From Leishmania donovani (lineage: Eukaryota > Euglenozoa > Kinetoplastea > Trypanosomatida > Trypanosomatidae), in the NCBI RefSeq assembly GCF_000227135.1, contig NC_018234.1, positions 454,715 to 518,714 on the forward strand: a stretch of DNA of 64,000 nucleotides, written 5' to 3'. The notes below the pieces were generated by a model. That model was not told where the DNA came from. It searched no databases and was given only the letters and a program-made list of their open reading frames with translations. The translations under genes and the position numbers were made by a program. Shown here in pieces: positions 9,798 through 21,300 of the stretch (positions within the stretch are counted from its first letter, which is position 1; every line of letters starts with the position of its first letter).

Positions 9798-11778
9798 GTC
9801 TCCTGGTTGTGGGCGCCTCTTTTATTGCTATGCATTTCTGCTGTTCTGCTGCTTTCCGGGGTCGCAGCCACTTGGACAGCGGGAGGGTCGGTCCCCTGTA
9901 CCACCACCTCTCTCCCTCTCTCGCAATAACGCTTCTCGTGCCCACCGCCCACACCCACTCCGCTCTGAGGCGCACGTTTCAATCATCTGCTGTATCTTGT
10001 GTGCTCTGCACGCCTGCGCTCGGTTGTGCGCAGGCCGTCGAAGGCTTCAAGGGAGAAGGGGAGCGAAGGACAACAGTCGAGGTCGTCGCGGCCATGCGTT
10101 CGCGTTGCCTGTTGTGGTCTCGTTTAGCTTGCGAGGGACTTCTCCCGGTCATGTGCGTGCGTGAGGTGCTCGTGGGCAGCGGCGCGTGTGGCGTTGCAGA
10201 AGAGCTTCTTTGGCTCGCTGTTTTTCCCTGAATGTCGCTGCGCTCCCCACCGCCCCCCCCGCGCCGCTCTGAGAGAGTCATATGTGCCCCAGCTGCTTTG
10301 GCCTCCTCTGAGCTCACGTGCAACGGCGACTCTCCCTCATTCTTGTCTTCGCACACCACTACCCACCGCGGTCGTCGAGCAAGAAAGTCACGAGGTAAAA
10401 CTCTTGTGTTCCTGCTGCGCTTCTTCGCGCGCGCCACCTTGATTCTCCGTTTTTCTCTTCATGGCGCGCCCTCGTGCGTGTGCTTCTTCTCCACATGTCT
10501 TCATATGCTGCGTGTGCGTGCCTCTGGGGTTGGTGGTGCGTCGTGCAACGCGCGCTTCTCCCTCTAACCCATCCATCCACTCCACCCCCCGGGCGCAGCA
10601 ACGAATGCCCCGCCCCGCCCCTCTCCAATTCGTTCCTCATTTTTTTTGGCCCTCCTGCCCTGGTCTCTTATCTCCATCTCGGTGCGCTGCATGTACACGG
10701 GTATGTGGTGAGGACGTAAACGAACTCTCAGCAAAGAACTGCACACGCTCTTGCGTGTCAGTCATCGTAATAACCGCCACCACCACCGCCACAACACCGC
10801 CACCCCCCTCCCTCCCCCCTCTCCGCACTGACAACCTTGTGTTTCTACTAAGTTTAGCGCCCCCTTTTTTGCGTTTGACACGGCAGTCTGACCACGTGGG
10901 TGAGTCGCACCCTAAGCCACCGCGCTGCCCCCATCACCTGCGCGTGCGCACGACTCCGTTTCTGCCTCCTTCGCAGGCAGCAGCTCCCACCCCTATTCTC
11001 TCACGACCATTTACCCTCGCCTTCACGCTTGCGAACGCACGACGGAAGGACAGACTCTGACACCCGATTCTCGATCCTTGCCACCGCTACCGCCACCTTC
11101 CCTCCCGCTCACACTTGTGCGTGGATCATCCTTGGTGTTCCCCACCCTTCCCCCTCCCCCTCCTGTGGGAGCCGCCGTTCTCCTTCCTTGTTTTTTTTCC
11201 CCGCCTAATTTGCGCGGTAGCTCAACGAAGACCCAACACACCAGCGCCCGTTGAAAAGCAGGCACCCACATCAACGCCTCCCCCCCTCCCTTCCCCCTCC
11301 CCTGCAGGCCAATCAAAGCCCGTGAACGCTCCAGCAAAACCAAGAGAACCACACGAGAAGGAAAACAATACAGACGACGAGCGCCTCATCTCCGCCCTCT
11401 GACTCTCCTGTCCGTGGGTGTGTGTGAAGCGGTTCTTTGTTGGACAGATATTTGTTGCCCCCCCCCCCTCCTCCTCCTCCTCCCCTCTCCTCCCCATCAT
11501 ATATATCTATATATCTATATATCTCCCCTATTGTGCCTCCCCCCTCCCCCCCTGTGGGTTTGACTTGCTTGCTTGCGGAGCAACATATCTTACTTTGCGC
11601 ACCACGTCGGCCTCTGGCTCACTCTCGCACTCGCGCGCGCGCTTTACCTTTTCTCCTCCTCCTCTCGCTTTTCTGTGCTTCTCTGTGTGCTCTGCCACCT
11701 GCGTTTTATGCGTGACTGTAGCTGCTGTTGGGTTGCTGCTCGCTGCTCGCTACTGCTGGTGCTGTCGTCTTGTCGTCG

Positions 11779-11800
11779 ATCATCATCATCATCATCATCT
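11779..11800. repeat. CAT trinucleotide microsatellite
   Basis: Seven tandem CAT units in a non-coding region, flanked by C/T-rich sequence. Confidence 0.85.
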
Positions 11801-12731
11801 CTCTCTCTCCTTCTCTCCCCTGTCGCCGCCGTCCTCTGCTTTCTTCATTTTTTCCCTTTTTTGTTTGCTTTCGCCTGCTTTGAGATCCCTTCCCCTGCTT
11901 TCTCGCACACCCTAGAGCTTGACAAGCGCATTATTCGCTACCCTTCGTTTCCTGCTCATTTCCTTTCGCCATTTTTGGGCCTCGTGCGCGGCGCGTATCG
12001 AGAGAACGACTCCCCCTCCCTCTCCCTCCCCTCCCTTCCTTCCACACTCACACCCACACCCACACCCACCTACAAGCAACAACGGAAAAGACGGGGCTGC
12101 TGGGAAGCGTCACGCAGCATCGTCGGCAGCGAGCGAGAAGAAGGCGAAGAAAGGGAGCGCAAGAACGGCAACAACAAAAAAGCGTAGCCACGCCCCATAC
12201 CGACACAGCTATAAGCTGATACGAAACATCGGACAGGCGGCGTCATAGCGAGCGGTGATAGCGGCAGAAAAGCAGAGTGAGCGTACCGTCCACATAAAAG
12301 AGGTGCAGACGCGTATAACAGATACGGACATAGCATATTGCTCTTGAGCGCATTCGTGACTCTCTCTCTCTCTGTGTGATACTCCTCTGCTACGTCTCTG
12401 TGGCGTCTGCCAGCGTGTCTGCTCCCTTGCTAGTGAGTATCTTGAGGTGCTCCGATCTCTCTCGTTTTTTTTTTCTTTCCCTTCGTGTACGTTCACCTTT
12501 TTTTTTTGTTTCTCCCCTCTCCCCGCCTCTCTTTCCCTGTCACACTGGTGCGCACCTTTTTGTTTTCCTTGTTTGCGAGTGACACCCTTTCCTTGGCTTG
12601 CGTGCCACCGTTTGCTTTGTGCTCTGCTGCTCGTGCCTCCCTGTGTGCGTGTGCGTGTGCGTGTGTGCCTCTCTGCCTGCTCTCTCTTCCGGTGCTCGTC
12701 TTTGCAACATATCATCAATATCGAACGGCGG

Positions 12732-12733
12732 AT

Positions 12734-12765
<32 letters not shown>
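12732..12765. repeat. CA then TA dinucleotide microsatellite
   Basis: A run of alternating CA passes directly into alternating TA. It is non-coding. Confidence 0.85.
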
Positions 12766-13210
12766 TGGTGTATCCTCATCTCTCTTCCCTTCCCCCGCCT
12801 TGCCACCACCACCACCACCACGATCCCCTCTCTCTCTCTCATTCTCTCTCCTTGTGAAGAGTTGTAGTGATAGTCGTAGCCGTGCTGCAGAGATCGGTGC
12901 AGGCCCATTCTCTCTCTCCATATAACGGCTGCCACTTGTGCGTCTGCCTCTCTTCCTCTTCTCTCTCTACGTGTGTGCGTGTTGCTTGCATCGACTCCCA
13001 TTTCTACGTTGCTCGCTGCTGCTGTTTTCCGTGTTTGTTTGTTGACGCCACACTCACGCGCGAGGGCGCCGCGTTGACTCCCCTCTCCCCCCTCCTTCTC
13101 TCTCCCCATCCTCACCGTCGCCGGCCTCCTTCTCTGGCCGCTGTTCTCCGTTTCTTTGCGTTTTCCTTTGTTATTAGTGTCGTCGCTTCCCCGCCGCGCG
13201 TGCCAGCGTG

Positions 13211-13243
13211 ACTGCGCTTCCCTCCTCCCCTCCTCCTCTGTAG
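13211..13243 (+). promoter_or_regulatory. Predicted trans-splice acceptor for the CaaX protein gene
   Basis: An almost pure C/T tract of about 25 bases ends at the AG at 13242-13243, about 470 bases before the ATG at 13717. Another tract ending at the AG at 13176-13177 is an alternative. Confidence 0.4.
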
Positions 13244-13716
13244 TTGTACAACGTCCCCTCCCTGCTTGGTACCAGCTTCCGGCGCCTCGCTCACCTTCTC
13301 CCCTCCCGTGTCCCTCCCCTTGCACGGACGTGGAGGACGAGGTGCATCCTTGGACAAGGACAGAGCCGCCTTTGCGAAACAGACATTACTTTTCCATCGT
13401 TGACGCAAAGGGATCAACCAGCCGCGCCAACGAACGGGACACGGTGCTACAGCCGTTACACTTAACGGGCTTTTATCACCTCCTAACACGGTGGTGGTGT
13501 GGTGGTGGTGGTGGCAGGCACGACTGCGCGAAGGCAGCAGCTGAAATACAAAAAGAAAGCTATTGAGGACTTATACACACTCCTAACAAGGAGATCCATC
13601 CGAGCACGAGTCTTGGCTTCTCACAGCAGGCCTTGCCGCTATCGGGTACGAACGCTTTCGGCGAATCTCACCTATCAAGGCCGCGACTGAACGGGTACGG
13701 TCCTGCCCCGGCTCTG

Positions 13717-15624
13717 ATGGCGTCGTCACTGCCGCACCGCCAACAGACCTTGCTTCAGGCGCGCACAAATGTGGCGGCGAGGGACACGGCAGCCGTTGCC
13801 ACATTGAGAGCGAAGGCGGGCTCGAACGGCAGCAGCCAGAACCTCCGTCCTGCTGCTCAGCGCCTTGAGCGTACACAGAGCTCGTTTAAACAGACGGACA
13901 TCTCGCAGCGCCCCTCATCCATAGCCCCCAATGCCGCTACTGTCGTATTACTGAGGCGCATGCAGACGCGCGACAATGGCCGCGCTGGCGGCACGGGCGA
14001 CAACGTTGCTGCAAACGTTGCGCCATCCCATCAGTCGGTGCAGCGGCAGCGCCTGAGGGCCCAGATGCCGAATAAGATCACACTTGCCAACAACGACGTC
14101 ACGGGTGAGGCGCCGAAGCCGTCATCTATGGCCGAGTCAGCGCCGAAGGCAGGAGCGCAGCGACGCAGGATCGTAAAAAGTAACCGAAACGCTGTCGCTT
14201 CTCGTGGCCCGGCTGAGCCTTTGAAGGAGCGCAGCCCCGCCATCAAAGTCAACGACGGCAGTCGCCGCAGCGACAGTGCGACGGCGATGAATGCACCTGC
14301 ACAAATCAAGGTCGCGGTGCGCGGCGGTGCACGAGGGCCGGCGTCTCAAGACAACCCGCTCGCCATAGGAAACGACAAGCGTTTCTCTGCACAGAATGCG
14401 CGCGGCGGGATTTCTACGGCGACGCTGTCACCGTCGCACACCACTATTACGGTCTCGGATGACTACTCTGCCGAATTTAGCGTCCGAGAAATTTCCGACG
14501 TGCTTAGCCCCATGACCCCTGCGAATCCCACCAACCAAAAGACCCCACAGGTGCAGCAGCAGCAATGGCAGGGCGGCGGCCGGATCTACGACCTGAATGC
14601 TGGCGCCAACGATGACAGCTTCATGGACGGTGACAGCCCGATCGAATTTGTGGAGGAGGACTTCGAGTTAGATGACCCTGTGCCTGGCGGCACGAGGCAC
14701 AACGACCTTGACGGACAAGTTTCCGAGGTTGGCCCTGGTCGCTTCTCCAAGGCTGGGGCATCAAACCTGGACACGTTCCAGCAGCAAAACCATGTGCCAT
14801 CGGCCGCATCGCGAGGGCCGGCCCGAGGAGCGACTCTGGCGAGCGGCGCTACCGCAACACAGCACGCCGATGGGGCTCATCACTTAACCACCGAGGGCAC
14901 CATGGACAGCGGCCCTGCCGGCCCTGACTCCAACCGTGACTCCCCCAGTAGCGCGCCGAAGGAGCGGGCCGAGCATGCGAACGAGGCCAAACCCCATAAC
15001 GGGCCCGCGATGATCAAAGTGCCGCCGCTGGCGCTCGACGCGATCAACGCGAATCGCAAAACCGGCAAGGCGTCGTACAAGGTTTCCCACCCCAAGCCGG
15101 GCACCGTCGTGCCCGACATAGAGAGTTCGTCGACGGAATGCTCTGATATGCCGAACAACTCTTCCCTACCGGCCAACTCTGAGGCGCCGGACGTGACGGA
15201 CGGGGTGCCGAACCGCCCCCTGGAGCGACGAGGCGGCGCGAAGAAAGGCAGCGGAGACGACAAGTCAGTGGGTGGCGCCCACAATGGCTCTTTGCTGTCG
15301 GACAGTGCCGTGAACGGGCATCGCACCGGCGCCGCCGGTCCCTCCGCGTACAAAGGCAACCCCCAAAACTACGGGAGGCACGGCATGTCCGTCATGCCGT
15401 TTGATGATAGAAGCAACGGCTCGCAAGACTATGGGGCGTCGCCGCCCCGGAATGCATGCGAAGGCTTTGGTGGCAACTCTGGAGGTTACGGGATGGATGC
15501 GGGGGCCTCTGGCTCAGTGCAAAGGCAGCGCTGGCTTGAGGAGGCGGACAAGCAGAGTTCAGAGGAGTCCAGGCCGCCGATGACCAGCGTGAAGAAGAAA
15601 ATCAAGTGTTGTGCCGTCATGTAG
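13717..15624 (+). CDS. Low-complexity protein with polybasic C-terminal CaaX box (probable prenylated membrane protein)
   Basis: This 635-residue protein has no domain I recognise. It is rich in Ala, Ser, Pro, Gly and Asn and looks disordered. There is one acidic patch near 300-325 with the segment EFVEEDFELDD, and a hydrophobic/acidic block near 245-270. The last ten residues are KKKIKCCAVM: a basic cluster, a neighbouring cysteine, and C-A-V-M as a CaaX box, the arrangement seen in Ras and Rho proteins. A terminal Met generally favours farnesylation, and the second Cys could be acylated. No GTPase motif is present, so it is not a small G protein; a membrane-tethered scaffold is possible but unproven. 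The frame opens upstream only at a TTG (13633), so the ATG at 13717 is chosen. The GC-rich third positions support it as a real gene. Confidence 0.85.
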   Translation: MASSLPHRQQTLLQARTNVAARDTAAVATLRAKAGSNGSSQNLRPAAQRLERTQSSFKQTDISQRPSSIAPNAATVVLLRRMQTRDNGRAGGTGDNVAANVAPSHQSVQRQRLRAQMPNKITLANNDVTGEAPKPSSMAESAPKAGAQRRRIVKSNRNAVASRGPAEPLKERSPAIKVNDGSRRSDSATAMNAPAQIKVAVRGGARGPASQDNPLAIGNDKRFSAQNARGGISTATLSPSHTTITVSDDYSAEFSVREISDVLSPMTPANPTNQKTPQVQQQQWQGGGRIYDLNAGANDDSFMDGDSPIEFVEEDFELDDPVPGGTRHNDLDGQVSEVGPGRFSKAGASNLDTFQQQNHVPSAASRGPARGATLASGATATQHADGAHHLTTEGTMDSGPAGPDSNRDSPSSAPKERAEHANEAKPHNGPAMIKVPPLALDAINANRKTGKASYKVSHPKPGTVVPDIESSSTECSDMPNNSSLPANSEAPDVTDGVPNRPLERRGGAKKGSGDDKSVGGAHNGSLLSDSAVNGHRTGAAGPSAYKGNPQNYGRHGMSVMPFDDRSNGSQDYGASPPRNACEGFGGNSGGYGMDAGASGSVQRQRWLEEADKQSSEESRPPMTSVKKKIKCCAVM

Positions 15625-16436
15625 CGCCCACGCATACACGCCGACACAGATAGCGAAAGGGTGCACAGGTGATGGGGTGATGTGGGGGTGGGTGGCGGAT
15701 GTGCCTACCCACGTGGACGCTTCTTCTTTTGTGTATATGGTGTGCTCGTGCACGCGTGTTGTGCGTTGCCGATGACTCTTCGTGATGTGTAATGGCCTCC
15801 ATTACCGTCTTGCTCCACGCCGCAGCAGCCGCGGATCGTTGTGCTACATTGGAGGCTTCTCCTGCTCCCACCCCCTCCTCCCTCCCCCGATGCGTCCGCT
15901 TCGGGCCTGCATCGCCCTCCCTTTTACGTATATATATATTTCCTACATTGCTGCTTGCTTTCCTCGTGCGTAAGAGCTGTCGGGCTACTGCGAGGCCCTT
16001 CCTTCTTTGCGTTTCTGCGAGCCCGTTGTATTGCGCATCTTCATTGTTGTGTGCACGCCCTGATGATGCCGGGCTACCGAAACTCTGCGTGCGTGGTGTT
16101 AGGGTCCAGCATCTCCACCCTGTGTGTGTGTGTGTGTGTGAGGGGGAGGCCAAGCGGCCTGCAGCCGGCCCTTGGGCGCGGCTGCGGACTTGTGGTGTTG
16201 ACGGATACGTGTGGACTGGCGCGGCGCTGAGGAGACGTGCGCTCATGATCAGGCTTGTACCCGCTCACTGAGAATCGTGTCGGCGATCAAACCATTATCG
16301 GGCGCCATGAGTTCTTTGTGCGCAGGCACAAGTCTCTCCGCGGGCCTCTTCTGCTTGACATGCTCGCTCCTGCCAAAGGCCTGCGGGCTCAGGAGAAAAC
16401 GGAATGCCCCTGCTGCCACAGACTCATGGCGGCGCC

Positions 16437-16535
16437 NNNNNNNNNNNNNNNNNNNNNNNNNNNNNNNNNNNNNNNNNNNNNNNNNNNNNNNNNNNNNNNN
16501 NNNNNNNNNNNNNNNNNNNNNNNNNNNNNNNNNNN
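16437..16535. other. Assembly gap (99 N)
   Basis: Ninety-nine consecutive undetermined bases. The true length is unknown, since such blocks are often placeholders. Sequence changes character across it, from a mixed-composition island on the left to C/T-rich sequence on the right. Confidence 0.98.
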
Positions 16536-18295
16536 TCCCCTCCGCCTCTCCACCCCCTCCGCCTCGTTTTGTCTTTGCGCTGGCTCGTTTTGTTTTCCTT
16601 TTTTGTTCCGTTGTTTGTTTGCATTGGGTGGTGGTGGTGGTAACGTCATTCATCTTTTCCGTCTGTTGTGGAGCTACTCAGCTCTGGGTCTCTGCCCCCC
16701 CTCTCTCTCGCCTTTCTTGTTTCTATATATATATTCGTTGTCGTGTTAGCTGATGATAATGGCCGTTGTGCAGGTCTTCGCGTGTGCGCGAAGGAAGAGA
16801 GCGAGAACGGCATGCAAGGCGTAGGAGAGGAGAGGGGGTGGAAGGAGGAGGGGGGCATGACCGGCGAGGTGCACATCCAGAGGATGGAGCCAATGCATGA
16901 GAAAGCAACGCAAGCAATGGAGAGGACGTAACAGTACAAAAAAACGAAAAAGGTGGATAGGTGCGAGAGGCGAGAGGGTTAAAGTGATGTCGGCCAGCTG
17001 CGCTGCAACACGCTACACCTGTTTTATGCCTGTATGTGTCTGTTGTGTATGCGTGCCTGTTTTGCCTATCCCTGGTATGTGTGGGTGATGATGGTGGTAG
17101 TTCTTGTCGCTGCTTTGTGATGGATGACGACCATCATGGCAGAGGGTCGTTCTTCGTTTTCGTTTTCGTTTCTGTCTCTCTTACTTTCCAGCCTCGCCTC
17201 TCTCATGTACGTGTGTGTGTGTGTTCGCTTCTTTCTTGATGATGTTGAAGCCACCATTGAGACGTTTCCCCTCGACGTCTTCGGTTGCTGTCGCTGTGGG
17301 CTGATGCAGGTTTGATTCTCTGTGTGTGTACCTTCGCTGCCTGTATGTCTGTCTGTTGCACTGGCTGGCTCTGTGCCTCTGTCTCTTGTTGGTTTTGTTT
17401 TCATGTTCATGAGCCTCTCCAAATACCATTGCCATCCTGAAGCCGCAGACCCCTCCCCCCAAACCCCACCCAAGCACCAGAACAACGCATATATATGAAG
17501 CAAGCGAGTGTTGCACGCTCACCATCCACGGGCGTCGTGGTGAGAGTGAGAGGGACGTATGCACATTTGTGCGCGTGCGCGTGCGCGTCGGGGAGGCATG
17601 GAGGTAGGGAAGGAGGGGAGGAGGAGGATACCAGACTCCATGGCTTTTCTCGGGGAGTGTGGCGGTCGGGCACCGAGTGCGTTCGACGTGGGCTGACGGG
17701 AAAGTGTGAGTTTTCGAAAGAGGGAGCACACTCACGCCTTAAACGGAGCTTGTAGACGCGCTGTTCCCTGTTCTTCCCTGCCGTACCACATCTTCACGAA
17801 CGCGTAGCCCCTCCCTCCCTCCCTGGCTACTGCACCGTCTCAGTGATCCCTGTGACTGCGGCTGCTTCACGGAGGACAACTGGCTGTGCAGTTTGTGTCT
17901 GTCTATCATTGTGTGTAGCGAGAGAGGGACGCTCTCATGCGAGCGATTGTGCTGCCCCACCACCACTGGCGTCTCTCCTCCCCCCGTCCAACGCCTGCCT
18001 CGTCTTCCGTCTCTGTCTGCGTTACCATTCCCCGTGCAAGGCGCACGCAAGCACTCAGACACAGACACTCATGCGTCCGCCAAAGAAAACGAAAACAGAA
18101 GACGGTTTCGCGCACACGTGTGATCCCTCTCTCCTTTGATGGCGCGCTGCTGCTGCTCACCGCCTCTAATCTTCCTTCTACCGAAGCATCCCGCCATACC
18201 TGCCGCTTCCCCCCCCCCTCCCCCACACACACACGACTGGGCGCCCTGCCTTCCCGACCCTCTGCGTGCAGGTGCAGGCTAGTAAAGCCGGAGTC

Positions 18296-18321
18296 CATCC
18301 CTTCACTTCTCATCCTCCAAG
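18296..18321 (+). promoter_or_regulatory. Predicted trans-splice acceptor for the channel gene
   Basis: A short C/T tract ends at the AG at 18320-18321, 42 bases before the ATG at 18364. Stronger C-rich tracts lie near 18206-18225, so an upstream AG could be used instead. Confidence 0.35.
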
Positions 18322-18363
18322 AATAGCTGCAGAAGGAGCTAATCATCTGAAGGGGAGGTGGCC

Positions 18364-21300
18364 ATGCTTCGTCAATCCGCCTTTTCGTCGTCGTCCGGAT
18401 CGTCGGCGGCCTCTTCGCGTGGATCGTGCACATACACTGATAGCAATACGCCGCTGCGCTCCGAGGCATCTACGCTGGAACCGCTCGCAGCCGGGCTCGC
18501 GACGGCGCCGCCCAGCGCGCTCGCCACACCAGTCGTCAATGTGCTTTCTGCATCAGCCGTGCCGGAGCCTCATGCCGTTCCCCTCGTGGTGTCATGGAAC
18601 GCTCGATCACGGGGTGAGGAAAATGTTGCACCAGGGCCACCTGTCCGGGCAGACAACGCGCTTACGACGACCGCCACCACCGGCGCTGGCAGCGTGGGCG
18701 CAGACGGAGAAGGGGAATCACTGTGCGTGCCGGTCGCCCACTCCACTGCCGCGGACCCAGCTCCCGGCGTAGCGAATACTGACGCTGGCAGCTCATGGTG
18801 TTTGCGAACGGCAGATGAGGCCACGACGGAGCGATCCGCGTCATCCCTCGCGGACTGCTCTGGCGCACCAGAGTCAAGGCCCGCAGAGTGGCTGCCGACG
18901 CAGCAGCGCCCTCAGCGGCGACGACAGCACTCACAGCAGCTGCTGCCCACAGCACTGCCCCTTCTTCCGATACCCGTTCCCACTACGCACACATATCCGC
19001 AGTCGCACCAGCCTGCCGGGCTCACCAGGCGCGCCGCTGGCTCCTCTGAACTGCCACTGTCATTTCACACTGCTGCTTCACTGCCACAGCCTTCATCATC
19101 GCTCATGGCCTCATCAGTGGCCGGCTTATCTGCTGATGGATGTCGGCCAAAGCCGCATCGACGGCGCCCGTCGCAGGCGCCCGGCGACGACGTCACCGCA
19201 AGTTCTATGACAACCGCGTCCTGTTGTGTGACGTCTGGAACGGCTTCGCAGTCTGAGGTGGTCCTTGCCACGTCGCCCTCGATTGGCAGAGCTCGAGTGG
19301 CGTCGGCGTCGTCGGCAGGGGCAGCTGGATCAGCGTCTGCCGGCTCTCCTCGCCGCTACACCGCGCTCGGCGGGGGTGTTGACCCGCGCCTCGACGCGTG
19401 GGAGATCGACGAGGAAGTGGCGCAGCTCGCCCGCTCGCTACGCTCCGAAATTGCTGGTCAGCCCTTCGTGCTGACCCCCCCGTTTGGGGCCTCGCCGACC
19501 GCCCCCGCTGGTGCAACCAGTTGCCCATCCTCGTCCTCCTCCGACTTCTCAACGGGCAGCAGGGGTGGCGGAGGCGGCAGCGGCCAGCGCCGCACGAGGT
19601 GCAGTCTCAGTCATGCCGCCCCCATGGCTGCCGCCACCACTACCGGGTCCGGGGAGGACTTGGCGGCGACCACAGCTTGCACAACGACAGCGGCGATCGG
19701 GCGAGGGCTTCTCGCTCTTTTGGACTCCTCCACGTCGTCCTCAACGACCTCGATGGATCTGCGCGGTGCTGCCCGGAGCCTCACCACACCCCAACACCGC
19801 CCGTCAAAGTCGCGGCAGTTATCGCTGTCCACCTCGCAGCGGAGCCCGCCGTCGGCACAGGGCAGCCGTGCGAGGCAGCAGTGCTTCCCATCAGAGCAAC
19901 CGCACCCCGGTGTAGGCGGTGACGCCGTTGCTGGGAACGACGATGATGCTCACAGAGATGGTGTTGACTCCGCCGCCGCCCTGTCGCACAGCTCAGATCC
20001 TGGACAGCAGACTCCGGCGATGTGCGGCGATGCTCGTCCTCTTGGAATGCCACCAACGTCATCGACGCACCTCTCCACTGTGACTGACGCCGTACCTCTG
20101 CGTGGCGCGAGGGGTTCATGGGCAGCAGCGGAGGTAGCGACACAGACGGCTTATGCTGAGCACAATCAGCGTCATTCTCGCGTTGCAGGTGACGCAGCTG
20201 CGCCGGGCCTGTGTGAAAGTTTCGACATAGGGCTCAGTGATGTGGCTGAGCTGCGGCGCCGTCTCCTCACGGAGGACTTCTTCTCGAGCCCCTGTCGCAA
20301 ACTGCGCCGTGATGGCCGCTTCCCGTGGAAGCTGATGACCAGCGTCTTACTCTGCATCCTGCTGCTGGTGCACGTGACCTGGTATCAGCTTCCACTGGCC
20401 TGCGCGAATGAAGCGATGCGGCTGGCGATTACGAAGCACTTCATGGGCGACGATGCCTACTTCAGCAAGGACCAGGGCGACATCGTTTCAGCGCCGACGG
20501 AGTGGATGGAGAACCTCTATGCGTCGATCGAGCACTACGTGCAGGTGTACTACAACTTGACGAACACGTCCTCCAGTGAAATGAAATACCGCTACAACAA
20601 CGCCAACCCAACGAGCCGGTGCGGGACAGGTATCGAGCGCACTAGCAGCGTAGCCGATGGAGGCGAAGGTAACAGCATGGCAATAGAGGGGCAATGGTGG
20701 TGGCGGCGACGTGGTTCGGCAGACTGGAGGTCGTTGTTGCTGTGGGATGCGCGGGCAGCGGCATCGCCCAGTCCGTTCAGTGACTCCACCTCGGCTGCTG
20801 GGCCCTGCGCCCGATCAGCCACACCAACCGCCGCTTCTGCGTTGAGAAACTCAGGGGAGCTGCTGCCGCCGTACATCCCCGTCTCGGTCATCGCGCCCGT
20901 CCTGATGCGGGTGGAGGTGGATGTGTACTCTCGCCGGGAGGGGGCCCAACACAAACGAGTGAAGCTGTCTCCGCTGGAGACCGCCGCGCCGGTTCGCCGG
21001 CTGAGCGGCGAGGAGGCAGTGGCTGATGTTGAGAACCTCGAGCACCGGTGGCTGACGTTCTCTGTTGACGCTGACCACCCGCTTGGCCCATTCGCCAAGC
21101 ACAAAGAGGCGGCGCGACTACACCGTCTTGCGCGAAGGCAGGAACGGCACCGCGCCACCGAGCGCACAACGGACGACGCCGCCTGCCGACCCACTGAGCT
21201 CGAGGGCGCGTCCGCTACTGACGCGGCTGCGCTCCCCGACAGTGCCAGAGGCGGTTCTTTGACAGAGGTGGACGTTGCCCTCTCTGTCGTATGCATGCCC

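Larger units (their letters stand above)
9798..13716 (+). other. Long C/T-rich intergenic region, no gene seen
   Basis: Nearly 4 kb without a convincing gene. From about 10.2 to 13.3 kb the plus strand is dominated by pyrimidines, with a CAT repeat at 11779-11800, CA/TA repeats near 12732-12765 and many T and C runs. Both strands show long reading frames made of low-complexity protein (Ser/Leu/Phe/Cys on plus, Arg/Glu/Gly on minus). It probably contains the end of the kinase 3' UTR and the leader of the next gene. Non-coding transcripts cannot be excluded. Confidence 0.55.
15625..18363 (+). other. Intergenic region with assembly gap, no gene seen
   Basis: Low-complexity GT- and C-rich sequence fills most of this 2.7 kb. 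The exception is about 16140-16436, a more balanced, non-repetitive island that ends abruptly in a run of N; it could be part of a degenerate retroposon. No reading frame resembles a gene, and the longest ones run across the N block. Confidence 0.5.

Noticed and set aside
11573..12187. 204-codon plus-strand frame in the pyrimidine-rich desert
   Set aside because: Ser/Leu/Phe/Cys low complexity from C/T-rich DNA, typical of stop-poor spacer.
12540..13325. 261-codon minus-strand frame, Arg/Glu/Gly-rich
   Set aside because: It is the antisense of a C/T-rich tract spanning the CA/TA microsatellite, opposite to the transcription direction of every accepted gene.
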